Assembly (NCBI RefSeq): GCF_011758645.1
Contig: NZ_JAAMOZ010000001.1
Span: 930,001 to 994,000, forward strand
Direction of reading: 5' to 3'
DNA from: Brooklawnia cerclae
GTDB taxonomy: Bacteria; Actinomycetota; Actinomycetes; Propionibacteriales; Propionibacteriaceae
Length of the DNA: 64,000 nucleotides
Shown here: positions 58,017-64,000 of the stretch, piece by piece
Position numbering within the stretch: the stretch's first letter is position 1
Layout: the number at the start of each line of letters is the position of its first letter
The notes under the pieces: generated by a model
Databases searched by the model: none
What the model saw: the letters and a program-made list of their open reading frames with translations, nothing else
What the model was told of the DNA's origin: nothing
Program-made: the position numbers and the translations under genes

Positions 58017-58064
58017 CGATGGGTATCCGCTCCCAGGCCGTGCCGGGGAAGCGGATACCCATCG
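58017..58064. terminator. Bidirectional terminator hairpin
   Basis: CGATGGGTATCCGCT and AGCGGATACCCATCG form a perfect 15-base stem with an 18-base loop between two convergent genes. On the plus strand it is followed by TCTGTTGTTC. It probably ends transcription from both sides. Confidence 0.75.
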
Positions 58065-58072
58065 TCTGTTGT

Positions 58073-59089
58073 TCAGCGCCGGCGAGCTTCCGGAAGGAGT
58101 TCGTGGGCTCCGTAGCTGTTGTCATCGGGGTTGACCGTCACGCCGGGGGCGACGATGGCGTCGATGCGGTCCAGCACGTCGGCCGGCAGCGTGATGTCGG
58201 CGGCCGGCAGGTAGGACTCCAGGTGCTGCATCGTCCGGGGCCCGACGATGGCGGCGGTGACACCGGGATGGTTGATGACGAACGCGATCGCCATCTGCAA
58301 CAGCGGGATACCGGCCTGCTCGGCCACGGTGGCGAGTTCCTCGACGAGGTCGAGCTTGCGCTGGTTCGCCGCGGTCGACATGTCGAATCGGGCTCCTGGC
58401 CGCGCGGCCGATGTGGGGGTGGAAGCGGCGTTCTTGCGCCAGCGACCCGACAGCCACCCACCGTCCAACGGCGAATAGGTGAGGGTGCCCATGCCGTACC
58501 GTTGCACGGTCGGCAGAACGTCCTCCTCGATTCCGCGCACCAGGATCGAGTACGGCGGCTGTTCGGTCACGAATCGCTCCAGGTTTCGCTCACGGGAGAT
58601 CCACTGGGCCTCCACGATCTGCGAGCCGGAGAACGACGAGGAGCCGACATAGCGCACCTTGCCCTGATGCACGAGATCCGACAACGCGCCGAGAGTCTCG
58701 GTGATATCCGTGTCGGGGGTGGGCCGGTGCACCTGGTACAGGTCGATGTGGTCGGTGCCCAGCCGGCGCAGCGAATTCTCGACCTCCTGGACGATCCATC
58801 GGCGTGATCCACCACGATGGTTCGGGTCGTCGTCCATCGGCATGAAGAACTTCGTCGCAAGGAACACGTCCTCGCGTCGGCCCCGTAGGGCCTCGCCGAC
58901 GATCTCCTCCGATGCTCCGCCGGAGTACACATCGGCGGTGTCGACGAAATTGATGCCTGCGTCCAGAGCGGTGTGGATGATGCGAATGGCATCGGCTTTG
59001 TCGTTGTTGCCCCACGGGCCGAACATCATGGTCCCCAAGCAGAGGGGGCTGACCTGCACGCCGGTGCGGCCGAGCGGACGGTACCTCAT
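58073..59089 (-). CDS. Aldo/keto reductase
   Basis: 338 residues. Tetrad: NFVDTADVYSGGASEEIVG (Asp, Tyr), FLATKFFMPM (Lys), LYQVHRPTPD (His). IVGPRTMQHLESYLPAADI is the NADPH end. Closest in features to the YajO/Tas-like reductases. AAAGGAG is at good distance from the ATG at 59089. Separate from the TetR-marked reductases; no operator motif seen before it. Confidence 0.88.
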   Translation of the reverse strand: MRYRPLGRTGVQVSPLCLGTMMFGPWGNNDKADAIRIIHTALDAGINFVDTADVYSGGASEEIVGEALRGRREDVFLATKFFMPMDDDPNHRGGSRRWIVQEVENSLRRLGTDHIDLYQVHRPTPDTDITETLGALSDLVHQGKVRYVGSSSFSGSQIVEAQWISRERNLERFVTEQPPYSILVRGIEEDVLPTVQRYGMGTLTYSPLDGGWLSGRWRKNAASTPTSAARPGARFDMSTAANQRKLDLVEELATVAEQAGIPLLQMAIAFVINHPGVTAAIVGPRTMQHLESYLPAADITLPADVLDRIDAIVAPGVTVNPDDNSYGAHELLPEARRR

Positions 59090-59205
59090 CGATTGCTCCT
59101 TTCCATGGTGACGGCGCATATGACCGCCGAACACCTCGTGCGAGGCTATGCCGCTGCGCACTGGCCGGGGAGGGCCTGTTCTTACCTGCCTCGGGGCAGG
59201 GCGGA

Positions 59206-60270
59206 TCAGGCCGCGTCCTCGCCGGACCCTGTGAGAGTGGCGATGTCGATGACGAACCTGTAGCGCACGTCCGAGGCCAGGACGCGGGCATAGGCATCAT
59301 TGATCTGGGAGGCCGCGATCAGCTCGGTCTCCGGGGCGATGCCGTGTTCCGCGCAGAAGTCCAGCATCTCCTGGGTCTCGGCGATCGACCCGATCCCAGA
59401 GCCTGCGAAGGAACGGCGGTTGCCGAACAGGGTGAACACGTGCAGAGGCAGCGCCTCCGCGGGGGCGCCCACGTTGACCATCGTGCCGTCCAGCCGTAGC
59501 AGACCCAGGTAGGCGTCCAGTTCGAGCGGGGCACTGACAGTATTGACGATCAGATCGAAGTGGTTCGCGAGTCGCTCGAAGGTGCCCGGATCACCGGTCG
59601 CGTAGTACTGATCGGCGCCGAGCGCGAGGCCGTCGTCCTTCTTCCGCAGCGACCGCGACAGCACCGTGACCTCCGCGCCCATCGCGTGGGCGATCTTCAC
59701 GGCCATGTGGCCGAGCCCGCCCAGGCCCACGACAGCGACACGCTTGCCTGGCCCGGCATGCCAGTGCGCCAGCGGTGAATAGGTCGTGATTCCGGCACAC
59801 AGCAGTGGTGCCGCCTTCTCGTACGGGATGGACTCCGGCACCCGCAGCACGAAGTCCTGATCGACCACCACATGAGTGGAGTAACCGCCCTGGGTGATCG
59901 TGCCATCACGATCGACGGAGGCGTAGGTGCCGACGTTGCCCTTGAGGCAGTACTGTTCCATGCCTGCCCGGCAGTTGTCGCACTCGCGGCACGAGTTGAC
60001 CATGCAGCCGACTCCGACCCTGTCGCCCACCTTGTGCCGGGTGACCTCGGGGCCGATCTCGACGACCTCGCCGACGATCTCGTGCCCGACCACCTGCGGA
60101 TAGGTGATCGGCCCCCAGTCGCCGTGAACGGTGTGGATGTCGGAATGACAGATGCCCGCGTAGCGGATCGCGATCAGCACATCGGTGGGGCCGACGTCCC
60201 TGCGCTCGATGGTGGTGGGCACGAGGGGATCGGTGGCGGACGGCGCGGCATAGGCATTGACGGTGAGCAA
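59206..60270 (-). CDS. Zinc-dependent alcohol dehydrogenase (AdhC/YahK type)
   Basis: 354 residues. Catalytic zinc Cys in [16 protein letters not shown] and [12 protein letters not shown]; structural zinc [15 protein letters not shown]; cofactor motif [20 protein letters not shown] with SRS next to the fold, indicating NADPH preference. It reduces a range of aldehydes. The start is a TTG at 60270: AAGGAG sits six bases upstream and the protein-like sequence [11 protein letters not shown] begins there. Confidence 0.88.
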   Translation of the reverse strand: MLTVNAYAAPSATDPLVPTTIERRDVGPTDVLIAIRYAGICHSDIHTVHGDWGPITYPQVVGHEIVGEVVEIGPEVTRHKVGDRVGVGCMVNSCRECDNCRAGMEQYCLKGNVGTYASVDRDGTITQGGYSTHVVVDQDFVLRVPESIPYEKAAPLLCAGITTYSPLAHWHAGPGKRVAVVGLGGLGHMAVKIAHAMGAEVTVLSRSLRKKDDGLALGADQYYATGDPGTFERLANHFDLIVNTVSAPLELDAYLGLLRLDGTMVNVGAPAEALPLHVFTLFGNRRSFAGSGIGSIAETQEMLDFCAEHGIAPETELIAASQINDAYARVLASDVRYRFVIDIATLTGSGEDAA

Positions 60271-60299
60271 GGCTTTCTCCTTATGTTGCGGTAGGCGAT

Positions 60300-60450
60300 T
60301 CAGGAAGTCACAGGTATATCGGTCGAGGCATTCGCGGGGACGATCACCGCTCGGCGCACGGTGAAGGCGGCGGGCACGATGAGGGCAAGAGTGCTGAGCA
60401 GATTTGCGACGAGGAAGAGGAAGCTTGGCTCGGCCACCGGTGTGTGGCAA
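60300..60450 (-). pseudogene. C-terminal fragment of a membrane protein
   Basis: Leftward frame reads [20 protein letters not shown] then [16 protein letters not shown] and stops at 60300. One membrane helix followed by a short tail, with no body upstream. It lies between two alcohol dehydrogenase genes and is probably a remnant of a transporter. Confidence 0.35.
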
Positions 60451-60484
60451 CAACACCGACGGCCGAGCGGGAGGACGCGCGCGA

Positions 60485-61537
60485 TCAGGCGAGTTTGACC
60501 ATGACCTTGAGTGCTTCGCGGGTGTTCATCGCGGCATAGCCGGCGGGCACTTCGTCGAGGGTTACGGTGCGGTCGAACACCTTGCCGGGGTTGATCGTGC
60601 CATCGAGGACCTGCTCGATGGCGGGTTCGAGATATGCGCGCACCGGGGCGGGGCCACCGGCCAGGCGAGCGTTCTTGCCGAACAGCGATCCAAAGCCGAT
60701 GGGCGCTTCCTCGTACTGGGGCACTCCGACCCGGGAGATGATGCCGCCGGGTCGGACGATGCCGTAGGCCTGCTCGTAGGCGGGCAGATGGCCGACGGCC
60801 TCCAGCACCGCGTGAGCGCCCTCGCCGTTGGTGAGGTCCAGAACCCTCTGTATTCCCTCGGCGCCTCGCTCGGCCACCACGTCGGTGGCGCCGAACTGCA
60901 CGCCCAGGCTGGTGCGATCCTGATGACGGCCCATCAGGATGATCCGCTCCGCGCCGAGTTGCTTCGCGGCCAACACGGCGGAGAGCCCGACCGCACCGTC
61001 ACCGATCACGGCCACGGTCTGCCCGGGCTTGAGCTGTGCCATGTGAGCGGCGTGGTATCCGGTCAGATACACGTCCGAGAGGGTCAGCAGCGATGCCAGC
61101 AGGCTTTCGTCGGCAGTGTCGGGGTCGACGCCGGCGACTCGCACGAGAGAACCGTTGGCCTGCGGGATGCGGGCCAGTTCGGCCTGCAGACCGCCGGTCT
61201 CAGGGGTGCCATACCACCCGCCGTGGATGCACGCGGTGTTGAGGCCCTCACGACAGAACACGCAGGTGTTGTCGCTGAACGCGAACGGGGCGATCACGAA
61301 GTCGCCCTTCGCTACGGCGGTCACCTGCGAACCGACCTCCTCGACGACTCCGATGAGCTCGTGGCCCATCGGAGTGCCGATGCCGGAGGCCGGCAGAGAG
61401 TGGTAGGGGTGAAGATCGGAACCGCAGATGCACGCGCGCACGGTGCGCACGATCGCGTCCGTCGGTTCCTGGATGATCGGGTCGGGAACGGTCTCGATGC
61501 GCACGTCGCCGGCACCGTACATGAACGTCGCCTTCAT
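60485..61537 (-). CDS. Zinc-dependent alcohol dehydrogenase family protein
   Basis: 350 residues. [12 protein letters not shown] and [12 protein letters not shown] form the catalytic zinc site; [12 protein letters not shown] is a reduced structural-zinc lobe; [20 protein letters not shown] is the Rossmann motif followed by MGRHQDR, suggesting NADP. Resembles threonine-dehydrogenase-like and IMP-dehydrogenase-neighbour reductases of unknown substrate. Faces the XRE/MmyB regulator across 237 bases. Confidence 0.85.
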   Translation of the reverse strand: MKATFMYGAGDVRIETVPDPIIQEPTDAIVRTVRACICGSDLHPYHSLPASGIGTPMGHELIGVVEEVGSQVTAVAKGDFVIAPFAFSDNTCVFCREGLNTACIHGGWYGTPETGGLQAELARIPQANGSLVRVAGVDPDTADESLLASLLTLSDVYLTGYHAAHMAQLKPGQTVAVIGDGAVGLSAVLAAKQLGAERIILMGRHQDRTSLGVQFGATDVVAERGAEGIQRVLDLTNGEGAHAVLEAVGHLPAYEQAYGIVRPGGIISRVGVPQYEEAPIGFGSLFGKNARLAGGPAPVRAYLEPAIEQVLDGTINPGKVFDRTVTLDEVPAGYAAMNTREALKVMVKLA

Positions 61538-61774
61538 AAAGTCAGCCGCGTCTTTCTGTCAGAGTCAATAGATAGCCCCTGTCGGGCCACTACCAAGGAA
61601 ACGCCAGCCCACGGCGGTGCGGGAGTCTTTGTTCTTCCGGGTACTGGCAGAACCTCCATGAGGACGCGGGCCGGACGCTCTCGGCCTCTCGTCCGGGGCA
61701 CCACAGACGGGTCGTCGGCTACAGGTAACACCAGAGCCTCCTTGTCGGTGAATGCTGTGCGTAGCGTTGACGGC

Positions 61775-62671
61775 ATGGACGAGAAAGCCGAGGTCCGCGA
61801 GTTCCTGATCACTCGCCGGGCACGCCTCAGCCCCGAAGATGCCGGTCTGCCCGCGTACGGCGGAAAGCGACGGGTCTCCGGATTGCGTCGCGAGGAGGTC
61901 GCCATGCTCGCCGGCGTGAGCGTCGACTACTACATCCGCTTGGAACGAGGGAATCTGGCCGGCGCTTCGGAGAGTGTGCTGGCGAACATCGCCCGGGCCC
62001 TGCACCTGGACGAGGCCGAGCACGAGCACCTGTTCGATCTCGCTCGGCGTGCCAACGCGGGCCCGATTCCTCGGCGTAGGCCGGCCGAGCCACGTGTGCG
62101 ATCCTCGATCCGGCAGGTGCTCGACACGATCAGCGAAGCCCCGGCCTGGGTACGCAACGCACGCCACGACATGCTCGCCGCGAACCGACTCGCCCTCGCC
62201 CTTCACGCGCCGATGCTCACCGACCCGAAGCGTCCCGCCAACAGCGCGCGGTTCATGTTCCTCGACCCCGCAGCGAAACAGTTCTGGTGTGACTGGGAAC
62301 GAGCTGCCGATGACACCGCGGCGTTCCTGCGCGCCGAAGCCGCCCAGAACCCCTACGACAAGTCACTCAGCGACCTGATCGGGGAGTTGTCGACCCGCAG
62401 CGAGGACTTCCGGCAGCGCTGGGCCAAACACAACGTCCGTTTCCACCGAACCGGTACCAAGAAAATCCATCACCCGGTGGTCGGCGATCTCGACATGGGC
62501 TTTCAGGCGATGGAGTTCCCGTCCGACCCGGGCCTCGTCCTGCTCGTCTACACCGCTGAACCTGGCACTCCGACGGCCGATGCCCTCAAGGTGCTCGCAT
62601 CCTGGGCTGCCACCCAGGACCAGCTGAGTGCCGAGCTGTCCAGCACGAACGCCGCGACCAAAGCGGAATAG
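61775..62671 (+). CDS. XRE-family regulator with MmyB-like ligand domain
   Basis: 298 residues. LITRRARLSPEDAGLPAYGG, RRVSGLRREEVAMLAGVSVD and YYIRLERGNLAGASESVLAN form the typical helix-turn-helix; the C-terminal half (VRNARHDMLAANRLALALHA, RFMFLDPAAKQFWCDWERAA) is the MmyB PAS-like domain that may bind fatty acids. It usually controls a divergent oxidoreductase, here the gene at 60485. TAGCGT ends seven bases before the ATG, so the mRNA may be leaderless. Confidence 0.88.
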   Translation: MDEKAEVREFLITRRARLSPEDAGLPAYGGKRRVSGLRREEVAMLAGVSVDYYIRLERGNLAGASESVLANIARALHLDEAEHEHLFDLARRANAGPIPRRRPAEPRVRSSIRQVLDTISEAPAWVRNARHDMLAANRLALALHAPMLTDPKRPANSARFMFLDPAAKQFWCDWERAADDTAAFLRAEAAQNPYDKSLSDLIGELSTRSEDFRQRWAKHNVRFHRTGTKKIHHPVVGDLDMGFQAMEFPSDPGLVLLVYTAEPGTPTADALKVLASWAATQDQLSAELSSTNAATKAE

Positions 62672-62727
62672 CCAGGGGCCACAGGTCGTCCCGCCCGGTG
62701 TGGCTCCGGGCGGGACGACCACGGGCA

Positions 62728-63636
<909 letters not shown>

Positions 63637-63639
63637 TCA

Positions 63640-64000
63640 GTGGATATCCGGCAGATGGAGTACGTGATCGCCCTCGCGGAAGAGCGCAACTTCACACGCG
63701 CCGCGGACCTGACCGGGATATCCCAGTCGGGGCTGTCGTCGGCGATCCGAAGCCTTGAGGAGGAACTGGGGACGCAACTGTTCGAGCGCACCACACGGCG
63801 GGTGGAACCGACAGCCGCCGGCCTCGCGCTGGTTCCGCACGCGCGCTCGATCCTCGACGAGGTGGCGCGCGCGAGGGACGCCGTCGTGCGGGCCAGCCGC
63901 GCGGCGACCGGATCGCTCCGTGTAGGTGCCGAGCAGTGCCTCGGCCTCGTCGATGTCGCGGCGCTGCTGGAGCGCTTCCATCGCCGGTATGCGGGTGTGA
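63640..64000 (+). CDS. LysR-family regulator, N-terminal part (cut by window edge)
   Basis: 120 codons visible from a GTG. VDIRQMEYVIALAEERNFTR, AADLTGISQSGLSSAIRSLE and EELGTQLFERTTRRVEPTAA form a complete LysR winged helix and linker; GSLRVGAEQCLGLVDVAALL begins the effector domain. It is divergent from the aldo/keto reductase, the usual arrangement of a LysR activator and its target. Confidence 0.9.
   Translation, partial: MDIRQMEYVIALAEERNFTRAADLTGISQSGLSSAIRSLEEELGTQLFERTTRRVEPTAAGLALVPHARSILDEVARARDAVVRASRAATGSLRVGAEQCLGLVDVAALLERFHRRYAGV

Overview
The window is high-GC actinobacterial DNA. Support comes from the prfB-ftsE-ftsX-M23 peptidase-smpB-ssrA block with a tmRNA tag ANAKRTDFALAA, frequent GTG starts, ATGA/GTGA stop-start overlaps, promoters that sit directly on start codons (leaderless transcripts), and the interspersed repeat TTCGACAGGCTCA seen in many Actinobacteria. 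Genus cannot be fixed from sequence alone; a Propionibacteriales or Micrococcales-like host is the best guess.

Region 1 (1 to about 19,905) is the right part of a prophage whose left end lies outside the window. Almost everything is transcribed leftward: early control genes (17.1-17.6 kb), a recombination block (SSB-like protein and a Cas4/RecB-type nuclease interrupted by an unusual intein, 13.3-15.8 kb), an octapeptide-repeat protein (12-13 kb), a C5 methyltransferase and a PD-(D/E)XK nuclease (9.4-11.2 kb), a primase-polymerase/helicase (6.1-8.7 kb) followed by a cluster of iteron-like repeats (5.8-6.1 kb), a Met(CAT) tRNA, a PP-loop ATPase, and the packaging genes (terminase, portal). A rightward arm carries repressor, ImmA-type protease and tyrosine integrase, and ends at a 3' fragment of a tRNA-Val gene (attR).

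Region 2 (19.9-24.6 kb) is a decayed accessory stretch: a glycosyltransferase with a MerR/TipA-type regulator, a broken C5 methyltransferase, and an SRPBCC gene with an N-terminally deleted ArsR gene.

Region 3 (24.8-31.7 kb) is a glyoxylate/glycerate pathway: hyi, gcl, tartronate-semialdehyde reductase, a 2-hydroxyacid dehydrogenase and glycerate kinase, with a divergent IclR regulator and a palindromic operator at the promoter. Region 4 (31.7-34.3 kb) is an IbrA/IbrB-like pair (PAPS-reductase family plus ParB-like protein) followed by a non-coding segment with seven hairpins.

Region 5 (34.3-40.6 kb) has a monooxygenase, a TetR/EamA exporter pair, and a fluoride-resistance operon (enolase, universal stress protein, two CrcB subunits) behind a fluoride riboswitch. 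Region 6 (40.8-49.5 kb) is the conserved core block of translation release, FtsEX-controlled wall hydrolysis and trans-translation, with an O-acyltransferase gene lodged in it. Region 7 (49.7-64 kb) is a redox and efflux cluster: four aldo/keto reductases, two zinc alcohol dehydrogenases, two MFS transporters and several regulators (TetR, ROK, XRE/MmyB, LysR). Three copies of one operator motif mark a local TetR regulon, and gene fragments show recent rearrangement.
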